A program made the translations under genes and the position numbers. From CAYGWX01 sp964353855 [NCBI: uncultured bacterium] (GTDB taxonomy: Bacteria > Edwardsbacteria > CAYGWX01): a stretch of DNA of 7,683 nt. Shown in pieces: positions 1 to 5,781 of this stretch. The notes beneath the pieces are model-generated. The model ran no database searches, was not told the origin of the DNA, and saw only the letters and a program-made list of their open reading frames with translations. The stretch is taken from assembly GCA_964353855.1 (NCBI GenBank), contig CAYGWX010000083.1, positions 1 to 7,683 on the forward strand. Direction: 5' to 3'. Within the stretch, counting starts at the first letter, position 1, and each line of letters begins with the position of its first letter.

Positions 1-98
1 GGCTGGGTCCGGGAGCGGCCGCAGCGGCACCAGTCATAGGTCCCGGGCTCCACCTCCTCCACATACGGCCCCTTCCGGGCGATCACGGGTTCGGTCAT
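1..98 (-). CDS. CDGSH iron-sulfur domain protein, N-terminal part
   Basis: Partial gene running off the left edge; only the first 32 codons are present. The end of the visible peptide reads YDWCRCGRSRTQ followed by the first two bases of a Pro codon. This fits the start of the CDGSH signature C-x-C-x2-S-x3-P, with Cys24, Cys26, Ser29 and Pro33. The second half (C-D-G-S-H, giving the third Cys and the His ligand of the 2Fe-2S cluster) would lie outside the window. CDGSH proteins are small cytosolic 2Fe-2S carriers or redox proteins; the precise role here is unknown. The ATG at 98 is chosen because a GGAGGA ribosome binding site lies a few bases upstream (103-108) and a consensus promoter precedes it. 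The neighbouring Nfu-type gene also belongs to Fe-S metabolism, but a terminator and a promoter separate the two, so they are probably separate transcription units. Confidence 0.85.
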   Translation of the reverse strand, partial: MTEPVIARKGPYVEEVEPGTYDWCRCGRSRTQ

Positions 99-137
99 TT
101 CGTCCTCCTGGTCTGGGTTAAAACGCTTCTCCCTGTC

Positions 138-167
138 ATTATATGATTTCCCGGGAGACCCTGTCAA
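138..167 (-). promoter_or_regulatory. sigma-70 promoter of the CDGSH gene
   Basis: On the minus strand a perfect TTGACA (167-162) and a perfect TATAAT (143-138) are separated by 18 bases. Transcription would start near 131 and give a leader of roughly 33 bases before the ATG at 98. Both hexamers match consensus exactly, so strong constitutive expression is likely. Confidence 0.8.
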
Positions 168-228
168 ACAGGAGGATGAGGGAGAGGATGCTCCTTTCCG
201 TCTGGGTCTGGAGAGGGTAAAGGGCATG

Positions 229-261
229 AAAAGGCGGGCGGGGGTTGACCCTGCCCGCCTT
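229..261 (-). terminator. rho-independent terminator after the Nfu gene
   Basis: Nine-base perfect arms, aaggcgggc (231-239) and gcccgcctt (253-261), flank a 13-base loop that can itself pair GGG with CCC. On the minus strand the stem ends in TTTT (232-229). It begins 14 bases past the TAA stop of the Nfu-type gene, so it most likely ends that transcript before the CDGSH promoter. Confidence 0.7.
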
Positions 262-275
262 GTATCCGATGTCCG

Positions 276-551
276 TTATGCGGTCTCCACCGAGACGATC
301 TCGGGGATCTCCTGGCGGATCTTCTGCTCCACCCCGGCCTTCAGGGTCATCGCGGCCATGGCGCAACCCTCGCAGGCCCCGGACAGGGAAACCTTCACCA
401 CGCCCTCTTTGATATCCACAAGGCGGATCTCCCCTCCGTCCATCTGGATGTAGGGACGTATCTCACCCAGGACCTTCTCCACCCGCGCACGCAGGGGGTC
501 CTGCGTCCCGGTCTCTTTATCTTCCAACAGCGTCTTCACGTCTGAATCCAC
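276..551 (-). CDS. NifU C-terminal (Nfu-type) Fe-S cluster protein
   Basis: Short 91-residue protein made almost entirely of one Nfu domain (about residues 20-91). Family features are plain: the VEKVLGEIRPYIQMDGGEI block (24-42), the GACEGC motif with the cluster-binding CxxC cysteines Cys60 and Cys63, and the MTLKAGVEQKIRQEIPEIVSV tail (68-88). Nfu proteins hold a 4Fe-4S cluster as a dimer bridged by these cysteines and pass it to target apoproteins in the cytosol. There is no NifU N-terminal scaffold domain, so this is a stand-alone Nfu and not nitrogenase-type NifU. The start is uncertain: the first codon at 551 is GTG with AAGGA almost touching it, while the GTG at 539 has better room for that site. 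The domain is complete either way. A hairpin terminator follows the stop. Confidence 0.9.
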   Translation of the reverse strand: MDSDVKTLLEDKETGTQDPLRARVEKVLGEIRPYIQMDGGEIRLVDIKEGVVKVSLSGACEGCAMAAMTLKAGVEQKIRQEIPEIVSVETA

Positions 552-721
552 TTCCTTTCTTTCGTATCCCTTTTAAATTCAGCCATTTTCGCACCGACCC
601 GGGATTCCCGTCCCTGCTCTTCAGCCGTCCGGAAAAACGTCACCCTCCACACGCTTTGAACAATAAAGGACAGCCGCGGGTTCCCCCCGGCAGGTAATTT
701 TTTAAGACTCCGTAACAGCCG

Positions 722-1297
722 TCACTTCACTTCGCGGAGCTTGAGGGTGACCTCCAGGCCGCTTCCGACCGGCACCAGCGAGGTCTCCCAAATGCCCCAG
801 CCGTTTTTTCGGACGTACTTCAGGAAAGTCTGGAGCTGGCGCTGGTGGGAGATGGCATTGTCCGAGACGATCACCCCTCCGGGACGCATCTTCGGAAACA
901 CCAGCTGGAAATACTGCAGGTGCTCCTCCTTGGCCGCGTCCAGGAAGGCGAGGTCCCACGGGCCGGCAAGCCTGGGCAGGGCCGAGAGGGCGCTCTCCTG
1001 TCGGAGGGTGATGTACCCGTCCACCCGGGCGTCCTGGAAGGCCTCCCGGGCCATCTTGACCTTTTGGGGATCGTTCTCCAGGGTGATGAGCTTCCCGCGG
1101 GTGGTCCGCAGCGCGTCCGCGAGCCAGATCGTGGAGTAGCCGCTGGAGGTGCCGACCTCCAGGATCCTCTTGGCCCGCATCGCCAGGACCAGGAGGTGGA
1201 GGAACTGCCCGGTCTCCGGCGGAACGTTCCAGGAATCTTTGTGGGTCTTGCCGAACTTCTCCAGGCGTTGGAGAACCGTAAGGGTCTTTTCGTCCAT
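722..1297 (-). CDS. class I SAM-dependent O-methyltransferase
   Basis: 191-residue methyltransferase of the COMT/CCoAOMT-like type. Motif I, ILEVGTSSGYST (45-56), forms the SAM-binding glycine loop. The acidic residue of strand 2 is Glu74 in LITLEND. FLDAAKEEHLQYF (118-130) carries Asp120. VSDNAISH (145-151 region) provides the Asp-Asn pair (146-147) that, with the earlier Asp, binds a divalent metal in this family. The C-terminus VPVGSGLEVTLK is typical. The ATG at 1297 is preferred over the TTG at 1342 because AGGAG lies about 10 bases upstream of it, and the extra 15 residues look like translated leader. Such enzymes methylate hydroxyls of small aromatic or other acceptors; the substrate cannot be told from sequence. 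It lies 98 bases after the second methyltransferase gene and may share its transcript. Confidence 0.85.
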   Translation of the reverse strand: MDEKTLTVLQRLEKFGKTHKDSWNVPPETGQFLHLLVLAMRAKRILEVGTSSGYSTIWLADALRTTRGKLITLENDPQKVKMAREAFQDARVDGYITLRQESALSALPRLAGPWDLAFLDAAKEEHLQYFQLVFPKMRPGGVIVSDNAISHQRQLQTFLKYVRKNGWGIWETSLVPVGSGLEVTLKLREVK

Positions 1298-1395
1298 GCG
1301 CTTACCGCTCCTGCGTTGTTTAAAAAAATCCGGGGGACTCAATCGATCATGACTCCGTAAAAGGATAACACCGAAAGGCTGCGGGAAGTTTCAAC

Positions 1396-2160
1396 TCACC
1401 CCGGAGCGCGGGCGAGGAGCACGAGGTCGGGACTTGCCTGGGGGTCGAACCGGGAGCGGTCGTACCCCCCGAACCACTGCACCCGCCCGATTCCGGCCTC
1501 CCGCAACGCCCGGGACAGGTTCGCTCGGGTGACGCGGTAGAACCAGGTCATCCGCGGGAAGGCCTTCCAGCCCCTGCCTTCCGGGAGGAGCTTGACGAGA
1601 TAAAACCGGATCCTCCCGCCCTGCCGCTGGTGCAGCCGCAGGTAGAGGGCCTCCCCGCCCGGACCCCTCCGGGAAGTCACCGGGAGGGCCTCCAGGAAAT
1701 CCTCTCCGTACCCGTCGTAGTTCCTGGACTGGGACAGGAAGAGGCCCCCGGGGTTGAGCAGGCCTCGCACCTCTCTCATCAAGGCCGCCAGTTCCGCCTG
1801 GTCCTTGACCTGGACCAGGGAGTTGCCGATGTTGATGATGGCGTCGAAACGGCGGTGAACCGTCCTTCTCAGCGTTCCGTAGGCGGCCCGGACGAAGCGT
1901 GGCCGGACGCCCTTCTCCCGGGCGTAATCCCGGGCGAGCCTGATCATGGCCGGGCTGGCGTCTGCGCCCCAGGCCTCCAGGCCCCAGGAGGCGAACATCG
2001 CGGTGTGCCGGCCCGGGCCGCAGGCCAAGTCCAAGACCGAGCGGACCCTGCGGCTTTCAAACAGCTCGCGGAAGAACGGCCCTTCGCGGGCCAGGCGCTT
2101 CTCCCAGGAGATCATGTCCAGGAAGTCCTTCACCACGTCCCCGGAATCGAAGCTCGCCAA
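1396..2160 (-). CDS. class I SAM-dependent methyltransferase
   Basis: 254-residue protein with a Rossmann methyltransferase core. Motif I is VLDLACGPGRHT (43-54), Asp67 in GADAS is the ribose-binding acidic residue of strand 2, FDAIINIGNS (105-114) is the motif IV region, and LLNPGGLFL (134-142) closes the core. The C-terminal half (about 160-254) is a beta-rich extension ending WFGGYDRSRFDPQASPDLVLLAR, a tail common in the Methyltransf_25/11-like enzymes that act on small molecules. The substrate is unknown. The start is TTG at 2160: AAGGAG sits eight bases upstream, which is good evidence for this rare start codon. A terminator hairpin lies just 33 bases upstream and leaves no room for a promoter between it and the gene, so expression may depend on readthrough from the pilus genes. 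Confidence 0.85.
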   Translation of the reverse strand: MASFDSGDVVKDFLDMISWEKRLAREGPFFRELFESRRVRSVLDLACGPGRHTAMFASWGLEAWGADASPAMIRLARDYAREKGVRPRFVRAAYGTLRRTVHRRFDAIINIGNSLVQVKDQAELAALMREVRGLLNPGGLFLSQSRNYDGYGEDFLEALPVTSRRGPGGEALYLRLHQRQGGRIRFYLVKLLPEGRGWKAFPRMTWFYRVTRANLSRALREAGIGRVQWFGGYDRSRFDPQASPDLVLLARAPG

Positions 2161-2189
2161 AGCCTGGTCTCCTTAAAGAAACTTTAGTG

Positions 2190-2219
2190 AAAGGAGTCCC
2201 GCCTCGCCGGCGGGACTCC
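2190..2219 (-). terminator. terminator after the pilT-like gene pair
   Basis: Perfect 11-base arms, ggagtcccgcc (2193-2203) and ggcgggactcc (2209-2219), with a five-base loop. Read on the minus strand the stem is followed by TTTCACT, a modest T tract. It lies about 90 bases past the stop of the second PilT-like gene and immediately before the TTG-start methyltransferase, so incomplete termination could regulate that gene. Confidence 0.7.
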
Positions 2220-2243
2220 CCAACCGATCCCCTCCCTTTCCAA

Positions 2244-2270
2244 CGTCATGCTGAATTCGTTTCCGATCCT
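2244..2270. repeat. degenerate GTCAT-type intergenic palindrome
   Basis: The left half, cgtcatgctgaattcgt, matches the copy at 7253 in all but one base. The right arm has decayed (ttccgat in place of ttcagcat), so the hairpin no longer forms cleanly. It is read as an eroded member of the family seen at 5462, 5609, 6805 and 7253. Confidence 0.5.
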
Positions 2271-2307
2271 TTTCTCGGGCCCCTTATCTCAGGTTCAAAA
2301 TACCTTC

Positions 2308-3330
2308 TCAGGCAATGATCCCTTTCTTCTTCAGTTCCTCCGTGGCCTGGGCAAAGCTCTGCATGCCCTGGACCTTGCCCCGGGACATGGCATCCTTCAG
2401 GGCCTCCAGGTTTCCGGAGGCGATGATGCCGCGCACTTCGGGGGTGGCCAGAAGCACCTCGTAGACCACGGCCCGGCCCTTGCCGTCCGCACGGGGGAGG
2501 AGCTGCTGGGCCACGACCGCCAGGAGGGTGCGGGAGAGCCAGCGCCGTATCCCGGCCTGCTCCTGGGGCGAGAAGACCTCCACCACCGTGGCCAGGGAGG
2601 AGAGGGCGTCCCGGGCCATGACCGGGGCCAGGACGCAGCGCCCGGTCTCGGCCAGGGCCAGGGCGGACTGGATGACCTGCGGGCCGTGAAACTCGGACAG
2701 GGCGATGACGTCGGCCCGCTGGTGAAGGCAGTGGGTGAGCCCTTCCTCGAAGCTGGGGACGTCCGAGCCGATCTGGCGCTGCTGGACGAGGCTCTTGCGG
2801 TGCTTGTGGACATAGGTGATGGGGTCCTCGAGGGTCAGGATGTGGCAGGCGCGGTTCTGGTTGATGTGCTCGATGGAGGAGGCCCAGGTGGTGGCCTTGC
2901 CGCTTCCCGCGGCCCCGGCCAGGAGGAAGATGCCCGAGGGGGACAGGAGGAGGGGCCGGATGTTCGCCGGGAACGCGATGTCCTCGAGGGAGGGGATCTG
3001 CCAGGGGACGTAATGCAGGGCGATGGACAGGGACCCCCTCTGGCGGAACACCGAGGCCACGTAGCGTCCGAGGCTCCCGATCCCGAAGGAGAGATCCACC
3101 TCACCGTCCTTCTTGAGCTTCTCGGCCTGGTCCGCGGACAGAAGGCCCAGGATCAGGTCGCGCAGGGCCTCCTCGGACAGGGCCTCCTTGGCACCGGGAA
3201 CGAGGTCGCCGCCGATCCGGAACATGGGCGGAGCCCCAGCCGAGAGCAGGATCTCCCCGGCCTTCTGCTCGTAGGCCGCTGCGAGCAGGGCCTTCCAGCG
3301 TTCCACGGTGGCCTGCAGGTCGTCGGCCAT
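2308..3330 (-). CDS. degenerate PilT/PilU-like type IV pilus ATPase
   Basis: 340-residue protein aligning over its length with PilT-family secretion ATPases: N-terminal PAS-like domain (about 1-110) and RecA-like core (about 115-300). Catalytic motifs are altered. The P-loop reads GAAGSGKAT (139-147), with Ala146 where Ser or Thr normally contacts magnesium. The Asp box LTLEDPITYVH (165-175) is kept. The Walker B region reads ADVIALSEFHG (206-216): Glu213 remains but the GEMRD motif is lost. The His box is lost, with Met238 where the neighbour has His269. Nucleotide binding may survive while hydrolysis is probably impaired. The start codon overlaps the upstream gene's stop by one base (TGATG), which implies translational coupling. 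I infer a regulatory or PilU-like partner of the intact motor. Sequencing error is unlikely, since the frame is intact over 340 codons. Confidence 0.85.
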   Translation of the reverse strand: MADDLQATVERWKALLAAAYEQKAGEILLSAGAPPMFRIGGDLVPGAKEALSEEALRDLILGLLSADQAEKLKKDGEVDLSFGIGSLGRYVASVFRQRGSLSIALHYVPWQIPSLEDIAFPANIRPLLLSPSGIFLLAGAAGSGKATTWASSIEHINQNRACHILTLEDPITYVHKHRKSLVQQRQIGSDVPSFEEGLTHCLHQRADVIALSEFHGPQVIQSALALAETGRCVLAPVMARDALSSLATVVEVFSPQEQAGIRRWLSRTLLAVVAQQLLPRADGKGRAVVYEVLLATPEVRGIIASGNLEALKDAMSRGKVQGMQSFAQATEELKKKGIIA

Positions 3331-4526
3331 CAGTGCACCTTGGTCACGCCCGTGGCCTTGAGCCGGAAGTCCTCGGGCCGGGAGCTGGAATTGAGCGCGT
3401 CCTCGATGGTGATGACCCGACTGCGGTAGAGCTTGAGGAGGGCCTGGTCCATGGTCTGCATGTCCACCTGGGACAGGGACTGCTCCACGGCATCCGCGAT
3501 CTTGTTGGTCTGGCCCTCGCGGATCAATTTCTGGATGAGGGGCGAGTTGATCATGAACTCCACGGCCGGGACGAGGCCGCTGCCGTCGGCCTTGCGGACC
3601 AGGCGCTGGCAGCAGACCCCGACCAGGACCTGGGACAACTGCATCTTCACCTGGTCCTGCTGGTGCGGGGTGTCGTAGCTGTCCACGATGCGGTCGATGG
3701 TCTGGGCCGTGTCGTTGGTGTGCAGGGTGCTCATCACCAAATGGCCCGTCTCGGCCGCGCGGATGGCGATGGACATCGTCTCCACGTCGCGCATCTCCCC
3801 GATCACGATGACGTTGGGGTCCTGGCGGAGGATGTGGCGGAGGGCGTCGGCGAAGGACTTGGTGTCCAGCTCCACCTCGCGCTGCTCGATCACGGCCAGC
3901 TCGTCCTTGTGCACGAACTCGATGGGGTCCTCGACCGTGATCACGTGGCTGGCCCGGGTCCTGTTGAGGTGCTTGATCATCGAGGCCATGGTCGTGGACT
4001 TCCCGCTGCCCGCCGGCCCGGTGACCAGGATCAGGCCGTGGGGCCGGAGGATCATGTCCTTGATCTGCGGCGGCAGGCCCAGGGAGTCGAAGTCCGGGAT
4101 GTCGAAGGAGATCATGCGGATGACCGCGCCGATCACGCCGCGCTGGAAGAAGGCGTTGAAGCGGTAGCGGGCCTTGTCCGAGAGGGCGTGGGAGAAATCC
4201 AGCTCCAGGTGCTCCTCGAACTTGGCGGACTGGAGCTTATTCATCACGCTGTAGAGGAGGCGGCGGGTCTCCTCGGCGTCGAAAGGCGGGGCCGACATCT
4301 GGGTGAGCTTGCCCGAGATGCGCAGGATGGGGGGCCTCCCGACCTTGAGGTAGAGGTCCGAGGCCTTGTTGGTGTACATCGCGTTCAGGAGGTCGGTCAT
4401 CTCCAGCTTCTTGGGACCGATCCGGGCGGCCGGAGCCTGTGCCCCGGGCCCCCCGGCCCCCTCGGGCTTCTTCTCCCCGGCCTGGGGCTTGTCCTGAATC
4501 ATCTGGAAGAATTCATCCAGGCCCAT
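3330..4526 (-). CDS. pilT: PilT-like type IV pilus retraction ATPase
   Basis: 398-residue member of the twitching motility ATPase family. All motifs are canonical: Walker A GPAGSGKSTT (170-179), Asp box ITVEDPIEFVH (196-206), Walker B DPNVIVIGEMRD (236-247) with Glu244, and His box STLHT (266-270). The first ~40 residues are a Pro/Gly/Ala-rich, probably disordered extension not typical of PilT. The PAS-like N-domain follows (about 42-150). The C-terminus EDFRLKATGV matches the family's usual FRL ending. The hexamer would sit in the cytoplasm at the base of the pilus machine and drive pilin disassembly. The ATG at 4526 has AAGGA about seven bases upstream. It is first in a two-gene operon with the degenerate paralogue. 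PilU is the main alternative name. Confidence 0.9.
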   Translation of the reverse strand: MGLDEFFQMIQDKPQAGEKKPEGAGGPGAQAPAARIGPKKLEMTDLLNAMYTNKASDLYLKVGRPPILRISGKLTQMSAPPFDAEETRRLLYSVMNKLQSAKFEEHLELDFSHALSDKARYRFNAFFQRGVIGAVIRMISFDIPDFDSLGLPPQIKDMILRPHGLILVTGPAGSGKSTTMASMIKHLNRTRASHVITVEDPIEFVHKDELAVIEQREVELDTKSFADALRHILRQDPNVIVIGEMRDVETMSIAIRAAETGHLVMSTLHTNDTAQTIDRIVDSYDTPHQQDQVKMQLSQVLVGVCCQRLVRKADGSGLVPAVEFMINSPLIQKLIREGQTNKIADAVEQSLSQVDMQTMDQALLKLYRSRVITIEDALNSSSRPEDFRLKATGVTKVH

Positions 4527-4578
4527 TGCGTGTCCTTGCCTTTAGGGATTCCGTCCGCGCGCTGGTCATAACCTGTAC

Positions 4579-4608
4579 ATTTTAACAGACCTGGGGGAAA
4601 TTTGTCAA
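4579..4608 (-). promoter_or_regulatory. sigma-70 promoter of the pilT operon
   Basis: On the minus strand TTGACA (4608-4603) is followed after 18 bases by TAAAAT (4584-4579). This gives a leader of roughly 45 bases before the pilT ATG at 4526. The -35 box begins four bases past a strong hairpin, so the operon is insulated from the upstream accessory genes. Confidence 0.65.
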
Positions 4609-4611
4609 GGT

Positions 4612-4647
4612 GGAGAGGCCCTGTCGCAAGCCAGGGCCTCTCCTTTT
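4612..4647. terminator. strong hairpin upstream of the pilT promoter
   Basis: Perfect 12-base arms, ggagaggccctg (4612-4623) and cagggcctctcc (4632-4643), with an eight-base loop. The T tract TTTT (4644-4647) follows on the plus strand, where no gene ends. On the minus strand, where the 216-aa gene ends about 100 bases earlier, the stem is followed by ACCTTGACAA, which lacks a T run. It probably ends minus-strand transcription anyway, or blocks antisense transcription leaving the pilT region. Confidence 0.55.
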
Positions 4648-4708
4648 AGGCCTGAGTCGGGTTTCGGGTCGGGTCTTAGGGTTTGGGCAGCTGTCGTTCT
4701 ACCCTTTC

Positions 4709-4736
4709 ACCCTACCCCCTACACCCTACACCCTGC
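4709..4736. repeat. heptamer tandem array, ACCCTAC type
   Basis: Four 7-base units: accctac, cccctac, accctac, accctgc. A looser preceding unit lies at 4701-4708. The array begins about 10 bases past the TAG stop of the 216-aa gene. Read on the minus strand the unit is GTAGGGT. Confidence 0.75.
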
Positions 4737-4746
4737 TTTTTAAGGC

Positions 4747-5397
4747 CTACGGCACGATGATCTCGCCCCGGCTGTACGGGCTCCTTCCCCCGTCGGGCCG
4801 GATCAGCCGCCCGCGGGCCGACATCTTCCACGTGGATTTCTTCCCCGTGTAGGTGAAGGTCCCCAGCGCCCCGTCGAGGTACAGGTCGTGCTTGTACCGT
4901 CTGGGGAGCGCCTTGCGGGTGGGCGGGATGACCTGGGACCAGAAGTCCACCAGGGTGCCCACCGGCTGCGGCGTCCAGGTCACGGTGACCTCTCCGACGA
5001 ACGGGCCGGGCGCGACCACGAATCCCGGCAGCTCCACGGGCAGGGGCAGCGCGGGCGGGTCCACGACCCTGGGCTGTCCGGTGTCGGACAGCACGGTGTT
5101 AACCCAGGTGTAGGCCGCGATCCCGGTCATGCGCACCTCGTTGGCATTCAGCGGATCCGGGTTGCCGATGTAGAAGGCGAAGACCTCCCACGCGTCCCGC
5201 TGAGCCGGGGTCAGGGTGGCCCAGCTCCGGGTGGTGGCGATCAGGATCTTGCGCACCACGTCCTGGCGCACGGTCTGGGGGTTCGTAGGTTTCACGAACT
5301 TCCTTGCCCAGTTGATTCCCCGCCAGATTCCCAGGACGAGCGCGTCCGCGAAGCGTCCGCGCGCATCGATGCTGTGGATGGGTGAACGTAGCTTCAT
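4747..5397 (-). CDS. two-domain protein of unknown function with FnIII-like C-terminus
   Basis: 216 residues; I do not recognise a named family with certainty. The N-terminal half (1-110) has a pattern of small bacterial or phage-associated proteins such as the DUF6266-like group: GIWRGINWARKFVKPTNPQT (23-42), then an arginine-spaced helix, WATLTPAQRDAWEVFA (59-74) and an Asn/Gly-containing turn near MTGIAAY (90-96). After a Pro-rich hinge (113-125) the second half looks like a single fibronectin III-like beta sandwich: GEVTVTWTPQPVG (135-147), a DLYLDG strand, a TYTG turn, and SARGRLIRPDGGRSPYS (193-209), the usual last-strand pattern. There is no signal peptide or membrane segment. The ATG at 5397 has an ideal Shine-Dalgarno sequence. 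It is the last of three accessory genes on this strand. A virion or surface structural role is only a guess. Confidence 0.75.
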   Translation of the reverse strand: MKLRSPIHSIDARGRFADALVLGIWRGINWARKFVKPTNPQTVRQDVVRKILIATTRSWATLTPAQRDAWEVFAFYIGNPDPLNANEVRMTGIAAYTWVNTVLSDTGQPRVVDPPALPLPVELPGFVVAPGPFVGEVTVTWTPQPVGTLVDFWSQVIPPTRKALPRRYKHDLYLDGALGTFTYTGKKSTWKMSARGRLIRPDGGRSPYSRGEIIVP

Positions 5398-5403
5398 AAT
5401 TTC

Positions 5404-5413
5404 TCACCTCCTT
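5404..5413 (-). promoter_or_regulatory. ideal Shine-Dalgarno of the 216-aa gene
   Basis: The minus strand reads AAGGAGGTGA, a ten-base match to the 16S rRNA 3' end, six bases before the ATG at 5397. This is the strongest ribosome binding site in the window. It fixes the start codon and suggests high translation of a protein of unknown function. Confidence 0.85.
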
Positions 5414-5461
5414 CCTTGTTTGGGATTTGCCCTTAAACATCAGGGCACAAGTATCCTTTCA

Positions 5462-5487
5462 CGTCATCCTGAGCTTGACTCAGGATC
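5462..5487. repeat. GTCAT-type palindrome
   Basis: CGTC followed by perfect 8-base arms atcctgag (5466-5473) and ctcaggat (5479-5486), loop cttga, then C. It lies about 65 bases upstream of the 216-aa gene's ATG, inside its likely leader. Confidence 0.8.
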
Positions 5488-5503
5488 TCTCGTTCTTTCC
5501 CTC

Positions 5504-5537
5504 GTCCGACAGGTCCGAAAGGTCCTACCTGTCCGAC
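5504..5537. repeat. 34-base imperfect inverted repeat
   Basis: Arms gtccgacaggt (5504-5514) and acctgtccgac (5527-5537) pair at 10 of 11 positions. The centre repeats the AGGTCC theme. It differs in sequence from the GTCAT palindromes but sits among them, between a palindrome and a heptamer array. Confidence 0.65.
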
Positions 5538-5568
5538 GTTGAATCAGGCTTTGCCCTTTGGGTTGTTC

Positions 5569-5603
5569 AATCCGCCATTCGCAATTCGAAATCCGAAATC
5601 GGA
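5569..5603. repeat. heptamer tandem array, AATCCGA type
   Basis: Five degenerate 7-base units: aatccgc, cattcgc, aattcga, aatccga, aatcgga. It ends six bases before the next palindrome. The unit is related to those at 6978, 7295 and 7390. Confidence 0.7.
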
Positions 5604-5608
5604 AGGGT

Positions 5609-5634
5609 CGTCATTCCGGGCTTGACCCGGAATC
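5609..5634. repeat. GTCAT-type palindrome
   Basis: CGTC followed by perfect 8-base arms attccggg (5613-5620) and cccggaat (5626-5633), with the same five-base loop cttga as the copy at 5462 but different, compensated stem pairs. Confidence 0.8.
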
Positions 5635-5649
5635 CAGCGGCTTTTGTTT

Positions 5650-5725
5650 GGTTAAAGGGTTGATGGATCGGGTTGTTTAGGGGAGGAGCTTGGTGCAGTT
5701 TTGTTGCAGGTTATCTGCAGACTGC
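5650..5725. repeat. diverged duplicated module, copy 1
   Basis: Colinear with 6844-6916. Both copies begin with ggttaaag about 15 bases after a GTCAT palindrome. Some 30 bases later comes cttgRtgcagtttt, then gcaggtt, ctgc and actg at nearly the same spacing. The match is by eye and interrupted by small indels. In both places a heptamer array follows. No open reading frame accounts for it. Confidence 0.55.
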
Positions 5726-5732
5726 TTTGAAC

Positions 5733-5781
5733 TTACTTCTTACTTCTCACTTCTCACTTCTTACTTCTTACTTCTCACTGC
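5733..5781. repeat. heptamer tandem array, TTACTTC type, over a stop codon
   Basis: Seven consecutive 7-base units: ttacttc twice, tcacttc twice, ttacttc twice, tcactgc. The only changes are T/C at position 2 and the final unit. On the minus strand the unit is GAAGTRA. The TGA stop of the small HTH gene (5777-5775) lies inside the last unit, so the array starts exactly where the coding sequence ends. Confidence 0.85.

Noticed and set aside
139-366. 75-codon minus-strand frame overlapping the Nfu gene's 3' end
   Set aside because: Arg/Asp/Gly-rich, no ribosome binding site, overlaps the Nfu gene in another frame and crosses the promoter and terminator.
706-1361. gactccgtaa direct repeats flanking the O-methyltransferase as target-site duplication
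   Set aside because: Only 10 bases, no terminal inverted repeats, and the gene looks like ordinary chromosome.
2248-3429. Long plus-strand open frame of 393 codons opposite the second PilT-like gene
   Set aside because: Gly/Leu/Asp/Gln-rich low-complexity protein caused by GC-rich codons on the other strand; the minus frame encodes a recognisable ATPase.
3333-4571. Plus-strand open frame of 412 codons opposite pilT
   Set aside because: Shadow of pilT with biased composition (V, L, H, D, G) and no recognisable domain.
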